Shown here: in pieces, positions 1 to 7,262 of the stretch
How the letters are laid out: the number at the start of each line of letters is the position of its first letter
Position numbering within the stretch: position 1 is the stretch's first letter
Source of the DNA: Roseateles_B sp051857535
GTDB taxonomy: Bacteria > Pseudomonadota > Gammaproteobacteria > Burkholderiales > Burkholderiaceae_C
DNA length: 64,000 bases
NCBI RefSeq assembly: GCF_051857535.1
Contig: NZ_JBPZGY010000012.1
Span: 93,720 to 157,719, forward strand
Reading direction: 5' to 3'
Notes under the pieces: generated by a model
The model's database searches: none
The model's input: the letters and a program-made list of their open reading frames with translations, nothing else
Told to the model about the DNA's origin: nothing
Made by a program: the position numbers and the translations under genes

Positions 1-108
1 CTGGATCAGGCCGAAGGCGCCCAGCAAGGCCAGGATCTGCACGGCTCGCGCCAGGCCCTTGAGGGCGAAGGGCGAAGACGGGGGAGTGCGTTGCAAGGTG
101 GCCATCAT
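1..108 (-). CDS. N-terminal fragment of an unidentified membrane protein
   Basis: Only the first 36 codons are inside the window; the gene runs off the left edge. Reading from the ATG at 108 there is a short polar Pro/Ser-rich start followed by a hydrophobic stretch (about residues 19-36, AVQILALLGAFGLIQ) that looks like a first transmembrane helix. The gene is divergent from ybaK, with a 132-bp AT-richer gap between them. The family cannot be named from this piece. Confidence 0.4.
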   Translation of the reverse strand, partial: MMATLQRTPPSSPFALKGLARAVQILALLGAFGLIQ

Positions 109-240
109 CACATTCGAAGTCTGAAAATTATTGTATTGCAGCAATTTATTGATGTGCCAATGAAATTCGTCAGGGAGTGCTGCATAGGCTGATGCACACT
201 GCCGGGCCTGCCTTGCTTTTGTCTCACTTGCCCCGCCAAC

Positions 241-735
241 ATGTCCAAGAAGTCCTCCCATGTCAGCGAAACCCCGGCCACGCAGGTTCTGCGCCGGCAC
301 GGCATTGCCTTCACCGAGCATGTCTACGACTACGTCGAGCATGGTGGCACCTCCGAGTCCTCACGCCAGTTGGGCGTGCTCGAGCATGAGGTGGTCAAGA
401 CCCTGGTGATGCAGGACGAGAAGGCACAGCCTCTGATCGTGCTGATGCACGGCGATCGCACGGTCAGCCTCAAGGAGCTGGCGCGCCAGATTCCCTGCAA
501 GAAGGTCGAGCCCTGCAAGCCCGACGTGGCCCAGCGGCACAGCGGCTACATGGTGGGCGGCACCTCGCCTTTCGGCACGCGCAAGGCCATGCCGGTCTTC
601 GTGGAGTCCTCCATCCTGGCGCTGGCGCGGATCTGCATCAACGGCGGCCGGCGCGGCTATCTGGTGGGTATCGAGCCCCGGGTGATCACCGAGCTGCTGC
701 AGGCCCGGCCCGTGCAGTGCGCCAGTGCAGAATAG
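241..735 (+). CDS. ybaK: Cys-tRNA(Pro)/Cys-tRNA(Cys) deacylase, YbaK/EbsC family
   Basis: Trans-editing enzyme that hydrolyses cysteine (or a similar small amino acid) mischarged onto tRNA, chiefly tRNA-Pro; cytosolic. The 164-residue protein is one YbaK/aminoacyl-tRNA deacylase domain of normal family length. The conserved lysine lies in VVKTLV (K53) and the glycine loop GGTSPFG at 106-112 is followed by K115. It is first in a compact plus-strand run with plsY (6-bp gap) and ridA. No good Shine-Dalgarno precedes the ATG. Family assignment is firm; the exact editing substrate is inferred from the E. coli relative. Confidence 0.92.
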   Translation: MSKKSSHVSETPATQVLRRHGIAFTEHVYDYVEHGGTSESSRQLGVLEHEVVKTLVMQDEKAQPLIVLMHGDRTVSLKELARQIPCKKVEPCKPDVAQRHSGYMVGGTSPFGTRKAMPVFVESSILALARICINGGRRGYLVGIEPRVITELLQARPVQCASAE

Positions 736-741
736 CGGCCC

Positions 742-1470
742 ATGCAAGACCTCCTCTACCCTTTGCTGGCCGGCGTGGCTGGCTACCTCCTGGGCTCCCT
801 GTCGTTTGCGGTGATCATCAGCCGTGTGATGGGCCTGTCCGATCCGCGCAGCTATGGCTCGGGCAATCCGGGCGCGACCAATGTGCTGCGCTCGGGCAAC
901 AAGAAGGCGGCCCTGCTGACCCTGCTCTTCGATGCGCTCAAGGGCTATGTGCCGGTGCTGCTGGTGCTGCTCTACGGCGAGCGCTTCGGCCTGGGCGAGG
1001 ACAGCGCCGCCTTCGTAGGCCTGACCGCCTTCCTGGGCCATCTGTGGCCGGTGTTCTTCAAGTTCGAGGGCGGCAAGGGCGTGGCCACGGCCGCAGGCGT
1101 GCTGCTGGCCATCAACCCGCTGCTGGGCGGCGCTACCTTGCTGACCTGGCTGATCATCGCCTGGTTCAGCCGCTATTCTTCGCTGGCCGCCATCGTGGCG
1201 GCGGTGTTCGCGCCCTTCTACCAGATGCTGATCTGGGGCGCCTCGCCCACGGTGCTGTACGTCGCGCTGATGGGCCTGCTGCTGGTGTGGCGCCATGAGG
1301 CCAACATCCGCAAGCTGCTCAATGGCACTGAAAGCAAGCTCGGCCAGAAGGCCGCCAGTGCCGCGCCGCCCCAGGGCAGCAGCAAGAAGCATCCGCATGG
1401 CGAGGGCTACCAGGCCCGCGGCCATTCACACCATCACACGAAGAACCAAGCCAAGAAGAAGGGCAAATGA
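742..1470 (+). CDS. plsY: Glycerol-3-phosphate acyltransferase PlsY, with an unusual C-terminal tail
   Basis: Integral inner-membrane enzyme that transfers the acyl group from acyl-phosphate to glycerol 3-phosphate, the first step of phospholipid synthesis in the PlsX/PlsY route. Conserved loops are present: SGNPGATN at 40-47 and GGKGVATAAG around 110-119, among about five hydrophobic helices. Typical PlsY proteins end near residue 200. This one is 242 residues because of a soluble tail (about 200-242) rich in Lys, His, Ser and Gly, ending KKKGK. The gene overlaps ridA by 4 bp (ATGA), suggesting translational coupling. Confidence 0.95.
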   Translation: MQDLLYPLLAGVAGYLLGSLSFAVIISRVMGLSDPRSYGSGNPGATNVLRSGNKKAALLTLLFDALKGYVPVLLVLLYGERFGLGEDSAAFVGLTAFLGHLWPVFFKFEGGKGVATAAGVLLAINPLLGGATLLTWLIIAWFSRYSSLAAIVAAVFAPFYQMLIWGASPTVLYVALMGLLLVWRHEANIRKLLNGTESKLGQKAASAAPPQGSSKKHPHGEGYQARGHSHHHTKNQAKKKGK

Positions 1471-1817
1471 TGACAATCCAACGCTTTGATGTCGGGCAGC
1501 GCATGTCCGAAATGGCCGTGCACAACGGCGTGGTCTATCTGGCCGGCCAGGTGGCCTCGGACGCCAGCCTGGACATCACCGGCCAGACGGCCGACGTGCT
1601 GGCCCAGATCGACGCCCTGCTGGCTCGCGCCGGCAGCGACAAGACCAAAATCCTGCGCGCCCAGATCTACATCGCCGACGTCACCGAGTTCGCCGGCATG
1701 AACGCCGCCTGGGACGCCTGGGTGCCCGCAGGCCACACGCCGCCGCGTGCCACCGTGGAGGCCAGGCTGGCCAAGCCGGAGTGGAAGGTCGAGATCGTGG
1801 TCACCGCCGCCGTCTGA
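1467..1817 (+). CDS. RidA/YjgF/Rut-family protein (enamine/imine deaminase-like)
   Basis: Small cytosolic trimeric-type protein of 116 residues, normal for the RidA family, whose members hydrolyse reactive enamine/imine intermediates released by PLP enzymes. The conserved arginine is in PPRATVEARL (R94), with GxVYLAGQV near residues 21-29 forming the first strand pair. The start ATG overlaps the plsY stop. It could belong to the RidA or a Rid-like subgroup; the sequence does not settle which. It ends just before a strong bidirectional terminator. Confidence 0.9.
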   Translation: MMTIQRFDVGQRMSEMAVHNGVVYLAGQVASDASLDITGQTADVLAQIDALLARAGSDKTKILRAQIYIADVTEFAGMNAAWDAWVPAGHTPPRATVEARLAKPEWKVEIVVTAAV

Positions 1818-1834
1818 TCAGCACACCGCAAGAC

Positions 1835-1870
1835 AAAGGCCCCGCCAGCGATTGCTGGGCGGGGCCTTTT
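1835..1870. terminator. Bidirectional intrinsic terminator
   Basis: A 12-bp GC-rich inverted repeat (AAAGGCCCCGCC ... GGCGGGGCCTTT) with A and T runs on its two sides lies between the convergent ridA and the minus-strand ODP-like gene, and could serve both. Confidence 0.85.
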
Positions 1871-1888
1871 CCTTTGAGGGCGCCGTGC

Positions 1889-2668
1889 TTACTCGGGGAT
1901 CTGGTACTGCGCCGAGCCCATCAGGTCGATGCCGCACTGCAGGTTCTCGGCCCAGTCGATGAAGTCCTTGATGGCCGGGCCCGCCATGGGGGCGCCGTGC
2001 TGCGGCACGATCATCCTGATGTCCAGCTGGCGCACCATGCCGGCCCACAGGCGCATGATCTTGTTGCTGACCATGTAGCGGCGGTGGAAGCCTTCCATGC
2101 GTCGCAGATGGGGGCCCAGATCGGTGATGGTCTGCTCTGGGTTCATGTCCGCACCGATGGAGGCACCGAGGTCGCCCGAGAACAGGATGCGGCTGACCGG
2201 GTCGTAGAACTGGAAGTTGCCTTCGGAGTGCAGGAAGTGAGCGGGCAGGGCGATCAGATCGAAGCTGGCGCTGCCCTCGCCAAGCCGCAGGCGCTGGCCG
2301 GGGTCGGGAATGCCCACGATGCGGCCCACGGTCTTGCCGGGCTTGCAGAAATGCGGGGCGAAGCGTTCCCAGATGCGCGAGATGTAAACGGTGGCGCTGG
2401 TGGCCGTCATCCAGCGGTCCAGGGAGGCGATGATGTCCGGGTCCGCATGCGAGGCCAGGATGGCAGCCAGCTTGTGCGGCGGGAAGTGCTGGGACATGCC
2501 CAGATAGAGCTCGTTGTAGGCCAGATTGCCGCCCGGGTCGATGATGCAACCCGTGCCCTTGTTGACGATCAGGAACTGGTTGGACTGGACCGCCTCGCCA
2601 TCTTCGTCGCTCAGCTTCGCGAACATCAGACAGACGTGATCGTCCTTGCGGAACAACTCGATGGCCAC
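1889..2668 (-). CDS. Metallo-beta-lactamase-fold diiron protein, ODP/flavodiiron-like
   Basis: A 259-residue stand-alone metallo-beta-lactamase-fold protein resembling the diiron half of flavodiiron proteins and the oxygen-binding ODP proteins, without flavodoxin or rubredoxin domains. Candidate metal ligands are H74, D76 and D78 (SHADPDI), H147 (FLHSEG), D166 (LFSGDLGA) and H224 (VPQHGAP). The last position of the flavodiiron HxExDH box is isoleucine (I79) instead of histidine, and the glutamate is aspartate. In characterised ODP proteins the diiron site binds oxygen and works with chemoreceptors. Two MCP genes lie 3-9 kb away, but a link is inference. No signal peptide is visible, so it is probably cytosolic. 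Confidence 0.75.
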   Translation of the reverse strand: MAIELFRKDDHVCLMFAKLSDEDGEAVQSNQFLIVNKGTGCIIDPGGNLAYNELYLGMSQHFPPHKLAAILASHADPDIIASLDRWMTATSATVYISRIWERFAPHFCKPGKTVGRIVGIPDPGQRLRLGEGSASFDLIALPAHFLHSEGNFQFYDPVSRILFSGDLGASIGADMNPEQTITDLGPHLRRMEGFHRRYMVSNKIMRLWAGMVRQLDIRMIVPQHGAPMAGPAIKDFIDWAENLQCGIDLMGSAQYQIPE

Positions 2669-2773
2669 CGGCTCTCTCCCTGGATTGGATGAGCCCCTAC
2701 TCTAGGGGGGGTGGTGTGGCGGTGTCTTGAGGCATCTCAAGACGCAAGGGGAATTCTTGGCCTGGATCAAGAA

Positions 2774-2801
2774 AGGCGTGGCCCTTTCACGGGCCACGCC
2801 T
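2774..2801 (-). terminator. Intrinsic terminator downstream of the first M56 gene
   Basis: Perfect 11-bp inverted repeat (AGGCGTGGCCC / GGGCCACGCCT) with loop TTTCAC. On the minus strand it is followed by TTTCTT. It lies about 110 bp past the stop of the M56 gene. The rest of the interval 2669-2914 holds the upstream region of the ODP-like gene and no gene I can support. Confidence 0.7.
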
Positions 2802-2914
2802 CAGCCTGGATCACAGGGCCGCCGACTGCGGCGCCAGGGGCCCGGGCCTCGCCCTGCTCCAGCGTCCGGGCTGGCTCATGAAGGCCGCCGCATGCCGTCC
2901 CGGCGGCCACGGGC

Positions 2915-4447
2915 TCAAGGCTGGCCTGCGCGGGCCTGCTGCCAGGCCTTGTCCAGAGCCTGGTACGCCTCGCCCTCCTTGCGGTGCTGTGCGGCCATCG
3001 CCGCCAGCTGGGCGCGCTGTTCGGCCGACAGTTCCTGGGTCTGGCGCTTCAGCACCTGCAGGAATCGCTCGGAACGCGGGTTCTCCAGGGTGACGCTGAC
3101 TTGCGCCTGCAGGGCCTGGCCGGGGGCGTCGGGGAGTGCTGCCTGCAGGGCGGTGGGCATCCGGCCAGGCAGGATGGGCTGCAGCTGGGTGAGTGTCCGG
3201 CTGCATCCCCGTGCCATCAGTTCGCCCTGGGCACGGGTGTCACCGTCCGGGTAGCCCGAAAGATGCACCGCCAGGCACCAGCTGCCCATGGGCACATGCA
3301 TCATCATCCGGCGGTGGGTGGCGACCGGGGGGCGGATGCTGTACAGCGCCGCGAACTCCTTGTGCTGCCATGCCTCCTGGCCTTGCTGGCTGTCCAGCTG
3401 GACCAGCACGGCCAGCGTCTTGGCGCCATGGAGCGCCTCGTCATTCAGGAGTTGAGCCAGCAGCTGCTCGGGGGGCTCGCTCACCTCGGCTGCGGCCGAA
3501 GGCTGAGCGGCCTGAGCCAGCACGGTGGCGCCGACGCACAGGCACACCGCAGACGCACGGCCCAGCAGGCGCTGCCACGCAGGCCTGCGATGCAGGCGCA
3601 GGCCCTTCACCCGTTCCAGCAGCGGGTGGCGGTGGGCCCAGCCGGTGCTCAGCACGGGCAGTGCACGCTGGGGATGGGACTTCAGCAAGGCATTGACATA
3701 GGTCTTCACAAGGGGCTCCTCTCCTGAGTTGTGGGAATGTGCTTGATTGAGTACGGCTGCATCGCAGGCCAGTTCCTGGTCCAGACGCATGCGTCGCAGC
3801 GCCCACCAGGCCAGCGGGTTGAACCATTGCAGGACCAGCAGGCCGGCGGCCAGCAGGTTCCAGGCGTTGTCATGGCGGCGGGCATGCACGGCCTCGTGGG
3901 CCAGGATCAGGGACTGCTCGCGGGCGCTGAAGCGCTGCTCGAAGTCCCGGGGCAGCACCAGGCGGGCCTGCCACAGGCCCATCAGTGCGGGGCTCTCGCC
4001 AGCCGGGGCCTGCCAGTTGCGGCCCAGGCGCTGCAGCCCACGGGTGAAGCGGCGTTGGCGGCGCACCAGCAGGATCAGCAGCCCGCCCGCCCCCAGGCCC
4101 CAGAGCCCGAGCAAGAGGGCAGCCGACGCCAACTGTCCTGGGGGCTTGCTGGCGGGCAGGGCCGGCTGCGATCCCCTGGAGGCCAGAGCCGGCCGCTCGC
4201 CGAGCCAGCTCGGCATGACCAGTTCCAGTGCTTGCACCGGCACAGGCAAGACCTGACCCTGCAGCAGGCGTGGCAGGGCGGGGCTCAGCATCATCAGGGG
4301 TACCAGCAGCCAGGTCAGGTAGACGGCGCCTGCGTCCAGCAGGCGCCTCAGCAGCGGCCGCAGCAAGGCCAGCAGCAGCACGGCAGCGCTGAGCAGCAGG
4401 GTCTGCAGGAGCAGCAGATGGATCCAGGCGCTCTCAGTCATTTTCAT
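2915..4447 (-). CDS. M56-family (BlaR1/MecR1-like) membrane metallopeptidase with a long unassigned C-terminal region
   Basis: Zinc membrane protease of the BlaR1/MecR1 family; in known systems it senses an extracytoplasmic signal and inactivates its partner BlaI repressor. Hydrophobic helices lie near residues 9-30, 42-60 and 108-128. The zinc motif HEAVH is at 184-188, with the third-ligand glutamate in DQELACD (E225). Another hydrophobic segment near 300-318 precedes a roughly 190-residue C-terminal region with no penicillin-binding motifs that I recognise, so beta-lactam sensing is not supported. The C-terminus (after about 445) is Gln/Ala-rich and may be helical. The start overlaps the end of the blaI-like gene by 14 bp, a coupled regulator-protease pair. 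The signal is unknown. Confidence 0.85.
   Translation of the reverse strand: MKMTESAWIHLLLLQTLLLSAAVLLLALLRPLLRRLLDAGAVYLTWLLVPLMMLSPALPRLLQGQVLPVPVQALELVMPSWLGERPALASRGSQPALPASKPPGQLASAALLLGLWGLGAGGLLILLVRRQRRFTRGLQRLGRNWQAPAGESPALMGLWQARLVLPRDFEQRFSAREQSLILAHEAVHARRHDNAWNLLAAGLLVLQWFNPLAWWALRRMRLDQELACDAAVLNQAHSHNSGEEPLVKTYVNALLKSHPQRALPVLSTGWAHRHPLLERVKGLRLHRRPAWQRLLGRASAVCLCVGATVLAQAAQPSAAAEVSEPPEQLLAQLLNDEALHGAKTLAVLVQLDSQQGQEAWQHKEFAALYSIRPPVATHRRMMMHVPMGSWCLAVHLSGYPDGDTRAQGELMARGCSRTLTQLQPILPGRMPTALQAALPDAPGQALQAQVSVTLENPRSERFLQVLKRQTQELSAEQRAQLAAMAAQHRKEGEAYQALDKAWQQARAGQP
4246..4261 (+). repeat. 16-mer repeat, exact copy 1
   Basis: GCAAGACCTGACCCTG inside the M56 gene. It is one of four exact copies in the window; see the finding on this motif. 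Confidence 0.8.
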
Positions 4448-4799
4448 GCTCCCGGATCAGTTGCTTGAGCGCCTTCAGGTCGGCCTCGCTGAGCTTGCGC
4501 TCCGAGGAGAACTGGGCCACCAGCGGCGCCAGGCTGCCTCCGAAGAGCCGGTCCAGCAGCCCCATGCTCTGGCGCTTGAGCCAATGCTCGCGCTGCAGCA
4601 CGGGGCTGTAGAGATAACGCCGGCCATCCTTCTCTGCACTGATGGCGCCCTTGTTGAGCAGGCGGTTGAGAAGGGTCTTGATGGTGGCCAGCTGCCAGTC
4701 CTGACGGTCTTGCAGGGCTGTGGCGATGTCGTCCGTGCTCTGCGGGGCGCGATCCCACAGGACTTCCATGATCTGGGCCTCGGCGTCGCTGATGTTCAT
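4434..4799 (-). CDS. BlaI/MecI/CopY-family transcriptional repressor (first copy)
   Basis: Winged-helix repressor of 121 residues, starting MNISDAEAQIMEVLW. The recognition region TIKTLLNRLLNKGAI and the wing (DGRRYLYSP) are typical of BlaI/MecI. A longer in-frame start at 4856 exists but would place codons through the operator, so I chose the ATG at 4799. There is no Shine-Dalgarno, and a TAATCT hexamer ends five bases before the ATG, suggesting a leaderless transcript. The tandem-dyad operator lies directly upstream and implies autoregulation. The downstream M56 protease overlaps and is the presumed inactivator. Confidence 0.9.
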   Translation of the reverse strand: MNISDAEAQIMEVLWDRAPQSTDDIATALQDRQDWQLATIKTLLNRLLNKGAISAEKDGRRYLYSPVLQREHWLKRQSMGLLDRLFGGSLAPLVAQFSSERKLSEADLKALKQLIREHEND

Positions 4800-4804
4800 G
4801 GTTA

Positions 4805-4845
4805 GATTACGGCTGTAAACGTCGATATTGTTTACGCGCGTAATC
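4805..4845 (-). promoter_or_regulatory. Tandem-dyad operator of the first BlaI-type repressor
   Basis: A 41-bp dyad centred on 4825. It contains two 12-bp palindromes TTAC-N4-GTAA (4807-4818 and 4832-4843) spaced exactly 25 bp, the inner one 8 bases from the blaI start codon. Such paired dyads are expected BlaI dimer sites overlapping the promoter. Binding is inferred from position and symmetry. Confidence 0.75.
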
Positions 4846-4900
4846 GAAAACGACAAGCGGAGTTGACCAGGTACTTACCCGATCACTGTGCGGCCAAAAA

Positions 4901-4924
4901 AAAGTCCGCCGAGGGGCGGACTTT
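4901..4924 (-). terminator. Intrinsic terminator for the TonB-C / MCP transcript
   Basis: Perfect 10-bp stem (AAAGTCCGCC / GGCGGACTTT) with loop GAGG, followed on the minus strand by a run of eight T. It lies beyond the 56-bp repeat array, about 200 bp past the TonB-C gene stop. Confidence 0.85.
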
Positions 4925-4939
4925 GCTGAGTGGGCGACG

Positions 4940-5086
4940 CTTGGCGCTTGCATGCGCCAAGCCCTTCGCCAGGGGAATCCAGGGGGCTCTGGCGGCTTGG
5001 CGCTTGCATGCGCCAAGCCCTTCGCCAGGGGAAGCCAGGGGGGCTCTGGCGGCTTGGCGCCTGCATGCGCCAAGCCCTTCGCCAGG
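4940..5086. repeat. Three tandem 56/57-bp repeats of nested palindromes
   Basis: Units start at 4940, 4996 and 5053; the third is cut after about 34 bp. Each begins with the hairpin CTTGGCGC-N6-GCGCCAAG. The first two continue with a second potential hairpin, CGCCAG ... CTGGCG, around a G-rich loop. Copies differ by single bases (TTGCAT versus CTGCAT in the loop; AATCC versus AAGCC). The array lies between the TonB-C gene and its T8 terminator and would be transcribed as 3' UTR. There are no unique spacers, so this is not a CRISPR. Open reading through it is low-complexity shadow. The remainder of 4857-5123 is the two terminator hairpins. Confidence 0.85.
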
Positions 5087-5116
5087 CACAAGACATGCCG
5101 CAGGGCATGTCTTGTG
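5087..5116 (-). terminator. Strong hairpin directly after the TonB-C gene
   Basis: Perfect 13-bp stem (CACAAGACATGCC / GGCATGTCTTGTG) with loop GCAG, 7 bp past the stop codon. There is no T run on the minus strand, so it is more likely a 3'-end stabiliser or weak terminator. The T8 terminator further on would finish the transcript. Confidence 0.6.
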
Positions 5117-5123
5117 TCCGGGC

Positions 5124-5486
5124 TCAGTCCTCGTTTCTGAAGACGAGCTTGACTTCGTGGGTCTGCTTCTCACCCGTGCCTTCAAAACGCCATTCCATCA
5201 GCGCATTGGTCACCGCACGGTCGAAGATGCGCTTGGGCTCGGCCTCCAGAATCTCGACGCCGGTCACCTTGCCATCTCCATCAATCAGGATCCTGGCCTT
5301 GACGCTGCCGGCGCTCACGCCTTTTTGCGTGGCCTCGCGCGGGAACTCTGGCGGCACCTTCTTGACCACCTTGGGGCTGGCGTGGACGGCGACGCTCAGC
5401 AGGGCAGCGCCCACAAAGGTCAGCAGCCAGCGGGCGATGCTCGTCTTGTCGAACATGGAGCTCATGGCGTTGCGCTTCATCTGCAT
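5124..5486 (-). CDS. Small TonB C-terminal-domain protein
   Basis: About 120 residues: a short basic N-terminus, one hydrophobic segment (about 20-38, LLTFVGAALLSVAV) that may be a signal peptide or anchor, then a TonB C-terminal-type domain (PPEFPREATQKGVSAGSVKA to the end). It lacks the proline-rich periplasm-spanning linker of true TonB, so classical energy transduction to an outer-membrane receptor is doubtful. The start at 5486 is chosen because AGGGG lies 8 bases upstream. An alternative ATG at 5513 overlaps the MCP stop (ATGA). It follows the chemoreceptor gene and probably shares its transcript. Confidence 0.75.
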   Translation of the reverse strand: MQMKRNAMSSMFDKTSIARWLLTFVGAALLSVAVHASPKVVKKVPPEFPREATQKGVSAGSVKARILIDGDGKVTGVEILEAEPKRIFDRAVTNALMEWRFEGTGEKQTHEVKLVFRNED

Positions 5487-5509
5487 GGTTTCCCCTGGAA
5501 AGTGTTGGT

Positions 5510-7060
5510 TCATTCGCCGGTACGGAAGAAGTCTACGGCCTGCAGCAGGCGCGAGGAACTGTCGGTGAGCGCCTCGGTGGAGCGAGTCAGCTCGCTCACC
5601 AGGCTGGCGTTCTGCTGGGTGCTGCGGTCCAGTTCGTTCATGGCCTGATTGACCACGCCCACGCCTGCAGCCTGCTCTTGGGCGGAATGCGAGATCTCCT
5701 CGATCAGCTGGCCCATGTTGTTCACTTCGTCAACCACGCTGCGGATGGTTGCCCCGGCATTGTTGACGTGCCCGGTGCCCTGCTCGACGCGCACCGACGA
5801 CTCCTGGATCAGGACCTTGATCTCCTTGGCCGCCGCCGCCGCACGCGAGGCCAGCGCCCGGACTTCCGAGGCCACCACGGCAAAGCCCTTGCCATGCTCG
5901 CCAGCCCGGGCGGCTTCCACCGCAGCGTTCAGGGCCAGGATGTTGGTCTGGAAGGCGATGCCGTCGATGACGCCGATGATGTCGCCGATCTTCTTCGAGC
6001 TGGCGCTGATCTCCTGCATGGTCTCCACGACCTGCGCCACCGCATTGCCACCGGCTGAGGCCGACTGGCGGGCCTTGCCGGCGATGTTGGCGGCCTTGCG
6101 GGTCAGCTCGCTGGCGCCGCTGAGGTTGGCGGCGATCTCTTCCACCGAGGCGGCCGTGGTCTGCAGGTTCGAGGCCGAACGGGCCGTGCGCTCCGAGAGG
6201 TTGTTGTTGCCGCCGGCGATCTCGCCGGAGTTCTGGGCCACCTCGCGGGCGGCGGTGCTCACGCTGCTGACCACGCCACGCAGGGCGCGCTGCATCTCCT
6301 GCATGGCGTCCAGCATCTGGCCGAGCTCGTCGCGGCCCATGGTGCGGATGTCGTGGGTCAGGTCGCCCTGGCTGATGGCCTCGGCGGCGCTGCGGGCCTC
6401 ATGCACAGGCACGATGATGCTGCGCGTGATCAGCAGGCCGCCGCCAGCGCCCAGCACCACCGCGGCGATCACCAGCACCACGGTGACGATGACCGAGTTG
6501 CGCGCCACCTCGCCGTCGGCGATGGCGAGGTCCTTGGCGGACTCGAACTGCAGGTCCACCAGCTGCTTGAGCCCGTCCTGGTAGGCCTGCTGGGCGGGGC
6601 GGACGTCGGTGATGAGGCTCTCGCGGGCCTCGTCGGGGCTGCCGTCGGCCTGGACCTTGAGGAACTTGGCGACCGAGGCGAAGAACTTGGCCTGGCGCTC
6701 CTTGACGCTGTTGAGGACCTCGGTCTCCTTGGGCGTGTCGATCTGCTGCTGCAGGGCGCCCAGCTGCTTGTCGATCTCCTGCAGGGCGCCGTCGATGGCG
6801 GCCTTCTGTTTCTTGATCTGCCGGGCTTCGTCCAGCAGCAGCAGGTCGCGCGAGGCGCGGGCAATGACGTTGACATTGCCTTCCAGCGCATTGGCCGCGG
6901 CGATCTTCACCAGGCTCTGGTTGGCCGTGCGATCCAGATCCTTGGCCAGGCGGTTGGCACTGCTGGCACCGTAGGCACCGATGACCACCAGCAGCACGAT
7001 CAGCAGGCCATAGCTCAGGGAGAGGCGCTGGCTGATACGCAGGCTTGTCAAAAAGCTCAT
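5510..7060 (-). CDS. Methyl-accepting chemotaxis protein with a four-helix-bundle sensor
   Basis: Inner-membrane chemoreceptor of 516 residues that should control CheA through CheW. TM1 is at about 13-31, a roughly 155-residue mostly helical periplasmic domain of 4HB type (32-188) follows, then TM2 at about 189-212, HAMP at about 212-264 and the long signalling coiled coil. The hairpin tip is conserved at about 366-398 (GIAFQTNILALNAAVEAARAG and following). No CheR-binding pentapeptide is visible at the C-terminus (VDFFRTGE). The ligand is unknown. No che or flagellar genes are in the window. It overlaps or abuts the TonB-C gene. Confidence 0.95.
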   Translation of the reverse strand: MSFLTSLRISQRLSLSYGLLIVLLVVIGAYGASSANRLAKDLDRTANQSLVKIAAANALEGNVNVIARASRDLLLLDEARQIKKQKAAIDGALQEIDKQLGALQQQIDTPKETEVLNSVKERQAKFFASVAKFLKVQADGSPDEARESLITDVRPAQQAYQDGLKQLVDLQFESAKDLAIADGEVARNSVIVTVVLVIAAVVLGAGGGLLITRSIIVPVHEARSAAEAISQGDLTHDIRTMGRDELGQMLDAMQEMQRALRGVVSSVSTAAREVAQNSGEIAGGNNNLSERTARSASNLQTTAASVEEIAANLSGASELTRKAANIAGKARQSASAGGNAVAQVVETMQEISASSKKIGDIIGVIDGIAFQTNILALNAAVEAARAGEHGKGFAVVASEVRALASRAAAAAKEIKVLIQESSVRVEQGTGHVNNAGATIRSVVDEVNNMGQLIEEISHSAQEQAAGVGVVNQAMNELDRSTQQNASLVSELTRSTEALTDSSSRLLQAVDFFRTGE

Positions 7061-7262
7061 GTTCTTGTCCTCGCAGTTGAAGTCCTGGAGGGGCTTGTGC
7101 AGCCCTTCGGGACAGGCGCGCGATGCTGGCGGGACCGGTGCCGCATCAAACCGTGCCTGTTGCGGATTGTGTCGGCAGCAATCCCCCGGTGGTGTGGCTC
7201 AAATGCGCTCAATTTGATGCGCATTTCGCGGTCAAGCGGCAAATATGCGGCGTGCCAGGCGG

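Noticed and set aside
2915..4856. Beta-lactam resistance regulator pair
   Set aside because: The proteins are of the BlaI/BlaR1 families, but no penicillin-binding sensor domain motifs and no beta-lactamase gene are present, so a resistance role is not supported.
4940..5086. CRISPR array
   Set aside because: The repeats are directly adjacent, differ only by point changes, and have no unique spacers.
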